Source: Stenotrophomonas maltophilia
GTDB lineage: Bacteria; Pseudomonadota; Gammaproteobacteria; Xanthomonadales; Xanthomonadaceae
Direction of reading: 5' to 3'
DNA: 64,000 nt
Assembly: GCF_002799245.1 (NCBI RefSeq)
Contig: NZ_NEQV01000005.1
Span: 434,001 to 498,000 of the forward strand
Shown: in pieces, positions 20,818-29,613 of the stretch
Layout of the letters: the number at the start of each line of letters is the position of its first letter
Numbering within the stretch: the stretch's first letter is position 1
Notes under the pieces: model-generated
Databases searched by the model: none
The model's input: only the letters and a program-made list of their open reading frames with translations
Told to the model about the DNA's origin: nothing
Position numbers and translations under genes: made by a program

Positions 20818-21693
20818 ATGGATGCAGCAATGACCCAGGGCCAACCAGCACGCTGGCGCACGTCGACCCGTCTGCTGGTCTGGGCAGCGATCCTGTCGGC
20901 CTCGGCGGTGACCAACGCGCTGGTTGAGGTGATGGACGCCACGCGGCGGGGCAGCGATCTCGGCCTGTGGGAGCCGATGATCTGGGAGTTCAGCAGCCTC
21001 GCCCTGATCCTGTTGACCCTGCCGCTGCTGTGGTGGGGCTGCGAGCGCTGGCCGCTGCATGCCGATACCTGGAAGCGGCGGTTGCCGCTGTACCTGCTGG
21101 CCAGCGTGGGCTGGTCGTTGCTGCACGTGGTGGGAATGATGCTGCTGCGGCATCTGGCCTATGCATCGCTGGGCTACCGCTACCAGGACGATGCCGGCTG
21201 GCTGGAGCGTTTTGCCTACGAATACCTGAAGGATGTGCGCACGTTCGCGATGTTCGTGGCACTGGAGCACTTCGCCAGCTGGTTCGGGCGGCGCAGGCAG
21301 GGCGAGGCGAGCCTGTTGGCCGAGCCCGATGTAGGCCCGCCGGTGGAACCGGTCGAGCGCCCCCAGCACTTCCTGGTGCGCAAGCTGGGCAAGGAGTTCC
21401 TGGTCGCCACGGCGGACGTGGAGTACGCCCAGGCGGCGGGGAATTACGTGAACCTGCGGGTACGCGGCCACGACTACCCGCTGCGGATCACCATGGCGGT
21501 GCTGGAGCAGCGGCTGGACCCGGCCATCTTCCTGCGCCCGCACCGCAGCTGGCTGATCCACCGCGGCCAGCTGCGCTCGATCGAGCCGCTGGACGGCGGC
21601 GAGGCCCTGCTGCACATGGCCGACGGGGCCAAGGTGCCCTGCAGCCGGCGCCAGCTGCCGCTGCTGCGGCAGGCGCTGGGGGCGGGGGGGTAG
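20818..21693 (+). CDS. Membrane-anchored LytTR-family transcriptional regulator
   Basis: A 291-residue protein with about four N-terminal membrane segments (residues 16-150; for example LALILLTLPLLWWG) and a C-terminal LytTR DNA-binding domain (about 185-285: FLVRKLGKEFLVATADVEYAQAAGNYVNLR, then FLRPHRSWLIHRGQL). There is no receiver domain, so the membrane part probably senses the signal. The Xanthomonas rpf region also has a LytTR-type gene, rpfD; this gene lies between recJ and prfB and could be its counterpart, but I cannot establish that. A second in-frame ATG is at 20830. Its stop codon is the TAG of a GTAG repeat. Confidence 0.85.
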   Translation: MDAAMTQGQPARWRTSTRLLVWAAILSASAVTNALVEVMDATRRGSDLGLWEPMIWEFSSLALILLTLPLLWWGCERWPLHADTWKRRLPLYLLASVGWSLLHVVGMMLLRHLAYASLGYRYQDDAGWLERFAYEYLKDVRTFAMFVALEHFASWFGRRRQGEASLLAEPDVGPPVEPVERPQHFLVRKLGKEFLVATADVEYAQAAGNYVNLRVRGHDYPLRITMAVLEQRLDPAIFLRPHRSWLIHRGQLRSIEPLDGGEALLHMADGAKVPCSRRQLPLLRQALGAGG

Positions 21694-21748
21694 AGTCGAC
21701 TGTTGGTCGACTGCTTCTGCTGCCAGTCGACCAACAGTCGACTCTACG
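21690..21748. repeat. SMAG-type inverted repeat at the LytTR gene end
   Basis: GTAGAGTCGACTGTTGGTCG opens a long inverted repeat whose right arm ends in CTAC at about 21748. The inner sequence GTCGACTG..CAGTCGAC makes each half itself palindromic. The left GTAG contains the stop codon of the LytTR gene. Confidence 0.85.
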
Positions 21749-21814
21749 GGCGCAACGGGCAGGCCCGGCCTGCGGTATCATTGACAGTCATCTTTTGAAT
21801 GCATAGCCGCCGAC

Positions 21815-22940
21815 ATGATCGAACTGAATCCTGTCCGCCAGCGCATCACCGATCTGACCGATCGCGTGCTGTCGCTCCGGGGGTATCTTTGACTACGACG
21901 CCAAGAAAGAGCGTCTTGAAGAAGTAACGCGGGAGCTGGAAAGCCCCGACGTCTGGAACAACGCCGAGTACGCCCAGAACCTGGGCCGCGAGCGTTCCAG
22001 CCTGGAAAAGACCGTGGGCGGCATCGCCTCGGTGCTGGACGGCCTGAGCGACGCCACCGAACTGCTGGAACTGGCCGAGTCCGAACAGGACGAGGACACC
22101 GCACTGTCCGTGGTCGCCGACCTGGACAAGCACCAGGCGCACGTCGAGAAGCTGGAATTCCAGCGCATGTTCTCCGGCGAAATGGACAATGCGGCCGCGT
22201 TCGTCGACATCCAGGCCGGTGCCGGTGGCACCGAAGCCCAGGATTGGGCCGAGATCCTGCTGCGCATGTACCTGCGCTGGTGTGAATCGCGCGGCTGGAA
22301 GACCGAGCTGATGGAAGTCTCCGGCGGCGACGTCGCCGGCATCAAGTCGGCCACGCTGCGCGTGGAAGGCGACTATGCCTACGGCTGGCTGAAGACCGAG
22401 ACCGGCGTGCACCGCCTGGTGCGCAAGTCGCCGTTCGACTCGGACAACCGCCGCCACACCAGCTTCACCTCGGTGTTCGTGTCGCCGGAAATCGACGACA
22501 ACATCGACATCACCATCAATCCGGCCGACCTGCGTACCGACGTGTACCGTTCGTCCGGTGCCGGTGGCCAGCACGTCAACAAGACCGAGTCGGCGGTGCG
22601 TATCACCCACATCCCGACCAACATCGTTGTGGCCTGCCAGACCGGCCGCAGCCAGCACCAGAACCGCGACAACGCGATGAAGATGCTGGCCGCCAAGCTG
22701 TACGAGCTGGAGATCCAGAAGCGCAACGCCGAGAAGGACGCGGTGGAAGCCACCAAGTCCGACATCGGCTGGGGCAGCCAGATCCGCAACTACGTGCTTG
22801 ACCAGAGCCGTATCAAGGACCTGCGTACCGGCATCGAGCGGTCGGATACGCAGAAGGTGCTCGACGGCGACCTGGACGAGTTCGTCGAGGCCAGCCTGAA
22901 GGCCGGCCTGGCGGTGGGCTCCAAGCGCGTCGATGCCTGA
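21815..22940 (+). CDS. prfB: Peptide chain release factor 2, with programmed +1 frameshift
   Basis: RF2 ends translation at UGA and UAA. The gene starts with ATG at 21815 and runs 25 codons to an in-frame TGA at 21890-21892. A +1 slip at CTT-TGA-C then continues as [12 protein letters not shown] to the stop at 22938-22940, giving 374 residues. The frameshift site is preceded by a Shine-Dalgarno-like GGGGG run and reads GGGGGTATCTTTGAC, the classic autoregulatory signal of prfB. Downstream the SPF tripeptide lies in [12 protein letters not shown] and the catalytic GGQ in [13 protein letters not shown]. The gene belongs to the lysS-prfB part of the rpf region, but here 5 kb of other genes separate it from lysS. 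Confidence 0.97.
21881..21893 (+). promoter_or_regulatory. RF2 autoregulatory frameshift site
   Basis: GGGGGTATCTTTGAC-type site (its G-run begins at 21879): internal Shine-Dalgarno, slippery CTT, then UGA followed by C, a poor termination context. When RF2 is scarce the ribosome shifts +1 and makes more RF2. Confidence 0.95.
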
Positions 22941-23004
22941 TCGGCGCGCCTGCGCGGATATCATCGCCCTCGTGCGCAATGCCGAGGGTGGCTGATCACG
23001 CTTC

Positions 23005-23080
23005 CTGTAGAGCTGAGCCATGCTCAGCTGCTTTTCGCGGGGTAGCAGATGCGTCGAGCATGGCTCGACGCTACAACGGG
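23005..23080. repeat. SMAG palindrome pair between prfB and the XRE regulator
   Basis: GTAGAGCTGAGCCATGCTCA at about 23007 and an inverted GTCGAGCATGGCTCGACGCT ending in CTAC near 23074. The two face each other and lie in the 152-bp gap after prfB. Confidence 0.75.
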
Positions 23081-23092
23081 TAGGGCGGGGCG

Positions 23093-23875
23093 ATGATGCG
23101 CAGCGAAAGTGAACGCAAGGAACTCGGCGGCTTCCTGAAGGCCTGCCGCGCCCGTGTCGATCCCGCAACGCTCGGCCTGCCGGCCGGGCGTCGGCGTACC
23201 CCGGGCCTGAAGCGCGAGGAAGTGGCACTGGCGATCGGGGTCAGCGTCAGTTGGTACACCTGGATCGAGCAGGGCCGTGAAGTGCGCGCCTCGCCCGAAG
23301 TGCTGGAGCGCCTGGCGCAGGTGCTGCGCATGAGCGATGACGAACGCGCCTATGCGTTCGCGTTGTCCGGCTACGGCGTGCCGCTGGAATCACCGGACGA
23401 GAGCGTGACCGACGGCCTGCGCCAGCTGGTTGAGGCGATGCAGCCGATCCCGGCCTACGTGCGCAACACCCGTTTCGACATCCTGGCCTGGAACCCGGCC
23501 ATCGCTGATCTGTTCGTGGACTACAGCCAACTGGCGCCGCATGAGCGCAACACGCTGCGGCTGATGTTCCTGTACCCGCCCTACCGCACGCTGATCCTCA
23601 ACTGGGAAGAAATGACCCGCGGCCTGCTGGCAGGTTTCCGTGCAGCGATGGCGCAGGCGCCGGACAAGGCCCCGTTCCTGGCGCTGGTCGAGGACATCGC
23701 CGCGCACAGCGAAGAGTTCCGGCAGTGGTGGCCGGAGCACGACGTGCGTCGATTCGACGAAGGTGCGAAGAAGCTGAACCACCCCACGCGCGGGTTGCTG
23801 GACCTGCAGTACGTGGCGCTGGTGCCGGAGAGCCGGCACGACCTGTCATTGGTGACCTACCTGCCGCGGAAGTAG
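23093..23875 (+). CDS. XRE-family regulator with MmyB-like ligand-binding domain
   Basis: A 260-residue regulator. The N-terminal helix-turn-helix (residues about 10-85) includes RTPGLKREEVALAIGVSVSW and WYTWIEQGREVRASPEVLER, the signature of the MmyB/YP_-type subgroup. The C-terminal half (about 105-255) is the MmyB-like PAS-type domain (AYVRNTRFDILAWNPAIADL, then LVTYLPRK at the end), which binds fatty-acid-like ligands in characterised members. The target genes are unknown; in this subgroup they are often adjacent dehydrogenases, and an aldehyde dehydrogenase does follow, though after 518 bp. The stop codon is the TAG of a GTAG. Confidence 0.88.
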   Translation: MMRSESERKELGGFLKACRARVDPATLGLPAGRRRTPGLKREEVALAIGVSVSWYTWIEQGREVRASPEVLERLAQVLRMSDDERAYAFALSGYGVPLESPDESVTDGLRQLVEAMQPIPAYVRNTRFDILAWNPAIADLFVDYSQLAPHERNTLRLMFLYPPYRTLILNWEEMTRGLLAGFRAAMAQAPDKAPFLALVEDIAAHSEEFRQWWPEHDVRRFDEGAKKLNHPTRGLLDLQYVALVPESRHDLSLVTYLPRK

Positions 23876-23878
23876 GTG

Positions 23879-24266
23879 GGTCGGCAGGGCTGCGCCCTGC
23901 ACCCGCAGAGGCTTCAAGCCAAGGCAACAGCAACAGCAGCAGCGACTATCCGTGGTGTGGCGGGCCGGTGCCGACCTTGGTCGACACCTCTGTCAGATAC
24001 CGAATGAAATTCCGGGGTCAGATCCGTTTTCCTCCGGAAAACGGATCTGACCCCAAGAGCATTTCCGACAGATCGCAGGAAACTGTCGAAGGCGGGGTGG
24101 GTCCGGTTGCGGGGGCGTGAGCGCCATGGATGGCGCGACCGAGGCTACATGGACGTATTCACGCCGTCCCCCGCAACCGGACCCACCCCGCCATCCCACG
24201 GAATGCAGGCCTTTGACCTTGGCGTTGCCCTGGCCTCTGCGGGTGCAGGGCGCAGCCCCGCCGACC
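23879..24266. repeat. Composite non-coding element bounded by a 33-bp inverted repeat
   Basis: This fills most of the 23876-24393 gap. The outer arms 23879-23911 and 24234-24266 are a 33-bp inverted repeat with one mismatch. Inside lie a CAACAG-rich tract (23924-23943), the GGGGTC..GACCCC palindrome (24014-24054), and a hairpin with 25-bp perfect arms (24091-24115 and 24168-24192). No open reading frame inside looks like a gene. The remaining gap up to 24393 shows nothing recognisable except the aldehyde dehydrogenase ribosome-binding site. Confidence 0.8.
24091..24192. repeat. Large hairpin with conserved core, copy 1
   Basis: Perfect 25-bp arms (left starts GGCGGGGTGGGTCCGG) enclose a 52-base core containing GCGCCATGGATGGCGC and CATGGACG. 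Read on the other strand, the core aligns with the core of the hairpin at 60200-60305, although the arms differ. A stable RNA or DNA stem is expected. Confidence 0.8.
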
Positions 24267-24393
24267 AGCCCCATTCAGACAGGTAAGTGCAGGTCACAGG
24301 ATAAGCAGACGCCTTGTTGCCTCCGCCAATCGGGTCCACATTCCTGTACAGGAGACGGGCCACCGCCCGTTGTCGAGACAACAGGAGCCCTGC

Positions 24394-25779
24394 ATGTCCG
24401 CTGCCCCCACCACCGCCATTTCCCGCGATCCGGCCACCGGCCAGCAGATCGCCAGCCACCCCTTCGCCACCGACACCGAACTGGACGCGATCCTGGAGCG
24501 CGGCCAGGCGGGCTTCGCCGCCTGGAGCGCCAGCAGCCTCGAACAGCGCGCGGAGGTGCTGCGTGCAATGGCTGCGGTACTGCGCCGCGACCGCGACACG
24601 CTGGCCGCGCTGGCCACCGCTGAAATGGGCAAGGTCCAGCCCGAAGCGCTGGCCGAGATCGAGAAGTGCGCCGTGCTGTGCGACTGGTATGCCGACCACG
24701 GCGCGCAGTTCCTGCGCGACGAACCGACCCAGGTGCCCGACGACAAGGCCTACGTGTCCTACCTGCCGCTGGGCGTGGTGCTGGGCATCATGCCGTGGAA
24801 CTTCCCGTACTGGCAGGTGATGCGCGCGGCGGTGCCGATCCTGATGGGTGGCAACGGCTTCCTGCTGAAGCCGGCCGAGAACATCGTCGGTACCGCGCAG
24901 CTGCTTGATGCCGCCTGGCGCGATGCCGGGCTGCCGGAAGGCACCTTCATCGCCGCCAACATCAGCCGCGAGGGCACCAGCCGCGCGATCGCCGATGACC
25001 GCATCGCGGCGGTGACCCTGACCGGCAGCGTGGCCGCCGGCCGCAGTATCGCCGCCCAGGCCGGACAGGCGCTGAAGAAGGTGGTGCTGGAGCTGGGCGG
25101 CTCGGATCCGTTCATCGTGCTGGCCGATGCCGACCTCGATGCTGCCGTCGATGCGGCCGTGGCATCGCGCTTCCAGAACACTGGGCAGGTGTGCATCGCC
25201 GGCAAGCGCATCATCGTCGAAGAGGCGGTATACGAGCGCTTCGTGGCGCAGTTCTGCCAGAAGGTGCAGGCGCTGACCATCGGCGATGGCCGCGAAGCGG
25301 GCAACCGGATCGGCCCGATGGCACGCCAGGACCTGCTGGAACAGCTGGATGCGCAGGTGCGCGCCTCGGTGGAGGCCGGAGCGCAGCTGCTGGTCGGCGG
25401 TCACCAGCTGGATCGCCCGGGCGCGTTCTATGCCCCCACCGTGCTGGCCGACGTGGAGCCGGGCATGCAGGCCTTCGATACCGAGACCTTCGGGCCGGTG
25501 GCCTCGATCAGCCGCGCCCGTGATGCCGACCATGCGGTGGAACTGGCCAACCAGAGCGAGTTCGGCCTCAGTGGCAACCTCTGGACCGGCGACCGCGCCC
25601 GTGCGATGCAGCTGGCACGCAGGCTGCAGACCGGCGGTGTGTTCGTCAACGGCTTCTCCGCCTCGGACCCGCGTGTACCGATCGGCGGCGTGAAAAAGAG
25701 CGGCTTCGGCCGTGAGCTCTCGCACTTCGGCATCCGCGAGTTCGTCAACGCGCAGACGGTGTGGTTCGACAAGCGTTGA
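24394..25779 (+). CDS. NAD(P)-dependent aldehyde dehydrogenase (succinate-semialdehyde type)
   Basis: A 461-residue aldehyde dehydrogenase. Motifs are GVVLGIMPWNFPYWQVMR, VTLTGSVAAGRSIA (coenzyme site), the general base Glu in VLELGGSDPF and the catalytic Cys in NTGQVCIAGKR. The SDPF rather than GKSP and the IMPWNFPYWQ sequence are typical of succinate-semialdehyde dehydrogenases of the Sad/GabD2 group, so oxidation of succinate semialdehyde or a related short aldehyde is likely. ACAGGAG precedes the chosen ATG, and the frame is open for 24 bases upstream. The next gene, an acetolactate-synthase-type enzyme, starts 63 bp downstream. Confidence 0.9.
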   Translation: MSAAPTTAISRDPATGQQIASHPFATDTELDAILERGQAGFAAWSASSLEQRAEVLRAMAAVLRRDRDTLAALATAEMGKVQPEALAEIEKCAVLCDWYADHGAQFLRDEPTQVPDDKAYVSYLPLGVVLGIMPWNFPYWQVMRAAVPILMGGNGFLLKPAENIVGTAQLLDAAWRDAGLPEGTFIAANISREGTSRAIADDRIAAVTLTGSVAAGRSIAAQAGQALKKVVLELGGSDPFIVLADADLDAAVDAAVASRFQNTGQVCIAGKRIIVEEAVYERFVAQFCQKVQALTIGDGREAGNRIGPMARQDLLEQLDAQVRASVEAGAQLLVGGHQLDRPGAFYAPTVLADVEPGMQAFDTETFGPVASISRARDADHAVELANQSEFGLSGNLWTGDRARAMQLARRLQTGGVFVNGFSASDPRVPIGGVKKSGFGRELSHFGIREFVNAQTVWFDKR

Positions 25780-25842
25780 CGCGCGGCTCTCATCCTTCCT
25801 GCAACGATCCACCATCAGTCCAGCGAAAAGGACGGCATTCCA

Positions 25843-27486
25843 ATGTCCAAGGGTTCAGATCTGCTCGTCGCCGCACTTGAGAACGAAGGCGTCGAGCGCA
25901 TTTTCGGCATTCCCGGCGAAGAGAATCTCGACGTGGTCGAGTCGCTGCGCCATTCCAGCATCGAGCTGGTCATCACCCGTCATGAGCAGGCGGCGGTGTT
26001 CATGGCGGCCACCTATGGTCGTCTGACCGGCAAGCCCGGCGTATGCCTGGCCACGCTCGGCCCGGGCGCGCTCAACTTCACCACCGGTGCCGCGTACGCG
26101 CTGCTGGGTGCGTGGCCGGTGATCATGATCACCGGGCAGAAGGGCATCGTCGCCAGCAAGCAGGCGCGCTTCCAGATCGTCGACATCGTCGGCACGATGA
26201 AGCCGCTGACCAAGCAGGCGCGGCAGATCGTCTCTGCGCGCACGATCCCGACCATCGTCCGCGAGGCGTTCCGTGTCGCCCAGGAAGAGCGCCCGGGCCC
26301 GGTGTTGCTGGAACTGCCCGAAGACATCGCTGCCGATGAGGTCGAGGGCGTGGCGCTGATTCCGCCGCACGCGGTGGACCGTCCCATTGCCAGCCCGGAA
26401 GCGCTTGATCGGGCGGCAGAGATCATCCGCAATGCCAAGCGGCCGCTGCTGATGATCGCTTCGGCGGCGTCGCGGCCGCAGTCCAGTGAAGCGCTGTCGG
26501 CTTTCGTGCTGCGCGCTGGCATCCCGTTCTTCACCACGCAGATGGGCAAGGGCGCGGTGGCCGGTGGTTCAGGGCTGTACATGGGCACCGCGGCGCTGAC
26601 CGAGCGCGACTACGTGCACATGGCGATCGATCAGGCCGACGTGATCGTGACCATCGGCCACGAGGTCACCGAGAAGCCGCCGTTCGTGATGCGCCCGGGT
26701 GGGCCGACCGTGATCCATATCGGCTACTCGCAGGCGGCCGTGGAGCAGGTCTACTTCCCGCAGGTGGAGGTGATCGGCGATATCGGTCGCTCGTTGACCC
26801 AGCTGGCCGACCGCATCGAGGGTGCGGTGCCGAATGCCGCTGCACTGCTGCCGCTGCGCGCGACCATCCTCGAGCACCTGGCCGACCGTTCCGAAGAGGC
26901 CGGGTTCACTCCGCAGCGGCTGGTGCACGATGTGCGCCAGGTGATGCCGCCGGACGGCATCGTGGCGCTGGACAACGGCATGTACAAGATCTGGTTCGCC
27001 CGCAACTACCGCACCCAGGTGGCCAATACGCTGCTGCTGGACAACGCGCTGGCGACAATGGGTGCAGGCCTGCCGTCGGCGATCATGGCCTCGATCCTGT
27101 ATCCGCAGCGGCGGGTGCTGGCGGTGTGTGGCGACGGCGGTTTCATGATGAACAGCCAGGAGCTGGAGACGGCACGCCGGCTGGGCCTGAACCTGGTGGT
27201 GCTGATCCTCAACGATGGTGCCTACGGGATGATCCGCTGGAAGCAGGCGGTGGATGGCTTCACCGACTACGGCATGACCTTCAGCAACCCCGATTTCGTG
27301 AAGTATGCCGAGGCCTACGGCTGCAGGGGGCATGAGGTGACCACCATCGAGCAGTTCATCCCGACGCTGGAGGCGGCCTTCAACGAGGGCGGGGTGCATC
27401 TGGTGTCGGTGCCGATCGATTACTCGGAGAACCAGCGGGTGCTGGTGGACGAGCTGCGGCAGGCATTCCCGGGCGCCGCCCGGTAG
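25843..27486 (+). CDS. Acetolactate synthase-type ThDP enzyme, large subunit
   Basis: A 547-residue thiamine-diphosphate enzyme. The N-terminal domain has [14 protein letters not shown] with the catalytic Glu in [19 protein letters not shown] (core RHEQAA). The C-terminal ThDP motif is [20 protein letters not shown] ending LNDGAYG. The enzyme matches catabolic or single-subunit acetolactate synthases (AlsS/IlvX-like) that join two pyruvates; no small regulatory subunit and no acetolactate decarboxylase are adjacent. Other ThDP carboligases cannot be excluded. Its stop codon is the TAG of the first GTAG of the repeat array that follows. Confidence 0.88.
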   Translation: MSKGSDLLVAALENEGVERIFGIPGEENLDVVESLRHSSIELVITRHEQAAVFMAATYGRLTGKPGVCLATLGPGALNFTTGAAYALLGAWPVIMITGQKGIVASKQARFQIVDIVGTMKPLTKQARQIVSARTIPTIVREAFRVAQEERPGPVLLELPEDIAADEVEGVALIPPHAVDRPIASPEALDRAAEIIRNAKRPLLMIASAASRPQSSEALSAFVLRAGIPFFTTQMGKGAVAGGSGLYMGTAALTERDYVHMAIDQADVIVTIGHEVTEKPPFVMRPGGPTVIHIGYSQAAVEQVYFPQVEVIGDIGRSLTQLADRIEGAVPNAAALLPLRATILEHLADRSEEAGFTPQRLVHDVRQVMPPDGIVALDNGMYKIWFARNYRTQVANTLLLDNALATMGAGLPSAIMASILYPQRRVLAVCGDGGFMMNSQELETARRLGLNLVVLILNDGAYGMIRWKQAVDGFTDYGMTFSNPDFVKYAEAYGCRGHEVTTIEQFIPTLEAAFNEGGVHLVSVPIDYSENQRVLVDELRQAFPGAAR

Positions 27487-27806
27487 CGGTCGACCCTCAC
27501 CCGGTAGCTGTCGACCCTGGTCGACGCGGTGGATCGCCAACCAAGGTTGGCGCCTACCAGGGCAGCGACAGCTCGCAGCACCCGGTAGCTGTCGACCTTG
27601 GTCGACCTGGTGGATCGCCAACCAAGGTTGGCGCCTGCCAGGGCAGGGTCAGCTCGCAGCACCCGGTAGGTGTCGACCTTGGTCGACGCGGTGGATCGCC
27701 AACCAAGGTTGGCGCCTGCCAGGGCAGGGGCAGCTCGCAGCACCCGGTAGGTGTCGACCTTGGTCGACATGGCGGATCGCCAACCAAGGTTGGCGCCTAC
27801 CCGGGC
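27483..27806. repeat. Tandem array of 81-bp units made of two palindromes
   Basis: Four units begin (CACCCGGTAG) at 27498, 27579, 27660 and 27741, exactly 81 bp apart, after a short partial copy. Each unit holds GTAG, then GTCGACCTTGGTCGAC and, after a spacer, GCCAACCAAGGTTGGC followed by GCCTACC or GCCTGCC. It is a head-to-tail multiplication of one SMAG dimer. It fills the 410-bp gap between the acetolactate synthase gene and lysS; the lysS promoter must lie in or just after it. Confidence 0.9.
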
Positions 27807-27896
27807 GAGGGGCCGGGGCAGGGCGGTTTTGGTATGCTGGGCAACCGGCTGTGCCGGGCGCAGTACCCCCCCTCACTACACGATTCCCGCAGATCC

Positions 27897-29408
27897 ATGA
27901 GCGAAGCTACCGATACCCCCCCCGTCGACGAAAACAAGTTGATCGCCGAGCGCCGTGAGAAACTCAAAGCGCTGCGTGGGCAGGGCATCGCGTACCCGAA
28001 CGACTTCCGTCGCGAGGACTTCGCCGGCCGCCTGCAGGAAGAATTCGCCGATGCCGGACAGTGGACCGCCGAGGCCCTGGAAGGTAACGGCCGCCAGGTG
28101 AAGATGGCGGGCCGCCTGATGGCCAAGCGCATCATGGGCAAGGCCAGTTTCGCGCAGATCCAGGACGAGTCCGGCCGCATCCAGCTGTTCCTGCAGGGCG
28201 CGGTGCTGGGTGATGCCTACACCGCCTTCAAGGGCTGGGACGTGGGCGACATCATCGCCGTCGAAGGCGGCCTGACCCGCACCAAGACCGGCGAGCTGTC
28301 GGTCAAGGCCGAATCGATCCGCCTGCTGACCAAGTCGCTGCGCCCGCTGCCGGACAAGTGGCACGGCCTGGCCGACGTCGAGCAGCGTTACCGCCAGCGT
28401 TACGTCGACCTGATCGTCACCCCGGAGTCGCGTGCGGTCTTCATCAAGCGCTCGAAGATCATCCGCGCCATGCGCGCGTGGCTGGACAACCGCGACTTCC
28501 TGGAAGTCGAGACGCCGATGATGCATTACATCCCCGGCGGCGCGGCGGCCAAGCCGTTCACCACCCACCACAATGCGCTGGACCTGGACCTGTACCTGCG
28601 CGTGGCGCCGGAGCTGTACCTCAAGCGCCTGACCGTGGGTGGCCTGGAGCGCGTGTACGAAATCAACCGCAACTTCCGCAATGAAGGCGTCAGCACCCGC
28701 CACAACCCGGAATTCACCATGATGGAGCTGTACGAGGCCTATGCCACGTACAACGAGATCATGGACCTGACCGAAGGCGTGATCCGTGACGTGGCCAAGG
28801 CGGTCAACGGCGGCACCGAGGTGGAGTGGGACGGCGCGAAGATCGACCTGGGCCCGGCGTTCCGCCGCTGGCGCATGGACGAGGCGGTGCGCCACCACAA
28901 CCCGGAAATCTCCGCCGCCGACTGCACCGACCGCGACGCGCTGCTGCGCCATTGCGAGCGCTTGAAGATCCGCGTCAAGCCGTCCTACGGCTGGGGCAAG
29001 CTGTTGCTGGAGATCTTCGAGGCCACCGTCGAGCACACCCTGATCCAGCCGACCTTCATCACCGACCACCCGGTGGAGGTCTCGCCGCTGGCCCGTGCCA
29101 ACGACAATGACCCGGGCTACACCGACCGCTTCGAGCTGTTCGTCAACGGCAAGGAGCTGGCCAATGGCTTCTCCGAGCTGAACGACCCGGAAGACCAGGC
29201 CCAGCGCTTCCAGGCCCAGGTGGCCGCGAAGGAAGGTGGCGACGACGAGGCCATGCACTACGATGCCGACTATATCCGTGCGCTGGAGTACGGCATGGCC
29301 CCGACCGGCGGCCTCGGCATCGGCGTCGATCGCCTGGTGATGCTGCTGACCGGCAGCAGCTCGATCCGTGACGTGCTGCTGTTCCCATACATGCGTCCGG
29401 AGCAGTAA
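27897..29408 (+). CDS. lysS: Lysyl-tRNA synthetase, class II
   Basis: LysS charges tRNA-Lys. The protein is 503 residues, as usual. An N-terminal OB-fold anticodon-binding domain (about 60-160; [20 protein letters not shown]) precedes the class II catalytic core with motif 2 ([20 protein letters not shown]) and motif 3 ([15 protein letters not shown]). The start at 27897 gives [15 protein letters not shown], typical of the family; an upstream in-frame extension has no support. lysS lies immediately upstream of rpfG in the rpf region. Confidence 0.97.
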   Translation: MSEATDTPPVDENKLIAERREKLKALRGQGIAYPNDFRREDFAGRLQEEFADAGQWTAEALEGNGRQVKMAGRLMAKRIMGKASFAQIQDESGRIQLFLQGAVLGDAYTAFKGWDVGDIIAVEGGLTRTKTGELSVKAESIRLLTKSLRPLPDKWHGLADVEQRYRQRYVDLIVTPESRAVFIKRSKIIRAMRAWLDNRDFLEVETPMMHYIPGGAAAKPFTTHHNALDLDLYLRVAPELYLKRLTVGGLERVYEINRNFRNEGVSTRHNPEFTMMELYEAYATYNEIMDLTEGVIRDVAKAVNGGTEVEWDGAKIDLGPAFRRWRMDEAVRHHNPEISAADCTDRDALLRHCERLKIRVKPSYGWGKLLLEIFEATVEHTLIQPTFITDHPVEVSPLARANDNDPGYTDRFELFVNGKELANGFSELNDPEDQAQRFQAQVAAKEGGDDEAMHYDADYIRALEYGMAPTGGLGIGVDRLVMLLTGSSSIRDVLLFPYMRPEQ

Positions 29409-29433
29409 GTCGTCTTTTTGACTCCCGATTGTG

Positions 29434-29460
29434 CGCGCCGTCCCGAAATGAGACGGCGCG
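29434..29460 (+). terminator. Hairpin after lysS
   Basis: CGCGCCGTC (29434-29442) pairs with GACGGCGCG (29452-29460). There is no T-run after the stem, so it is only a possible lysS terminator. The rest of 29409-29613 is the rpfG leader; no operator is recognised. Confidence 0.45.
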
Positions 29461-29613
29461 ATTGACGCCTCCCGCACTCGGCGTATCGTAATTGCACTAC
29501 CTTGACGCCTGTTGTGGCTTGATCGGCGGCAGGGGGAGTGCACAGTGTGGAGAGCCCGCTTCACAATGTGATGACGATCATGAACCGGGACGCATGACAC
29601 GGGAGTCAGGCCG

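Noticed and set aside
21890..21892. In-frame TGA in prfB as a nonsense mutation or selenocysteine codon
   Set aside because: The context is the standard RF2 frameshift site; no selenocysteine element is needed.
24117..24623. Plus-strand frame across the hairpin element and ALDH start
   Set aside because: No homology; it runs through palindromic repeats and overlaps the ALDH gene in another frame.
27420..27876. Small frames with a repeated [12 protein letters not shown] pattern
   Set aside because: 81 is divisible by three, so the tandem array stays open in one frame; it is repeat DNA, not a repeat protein gene.
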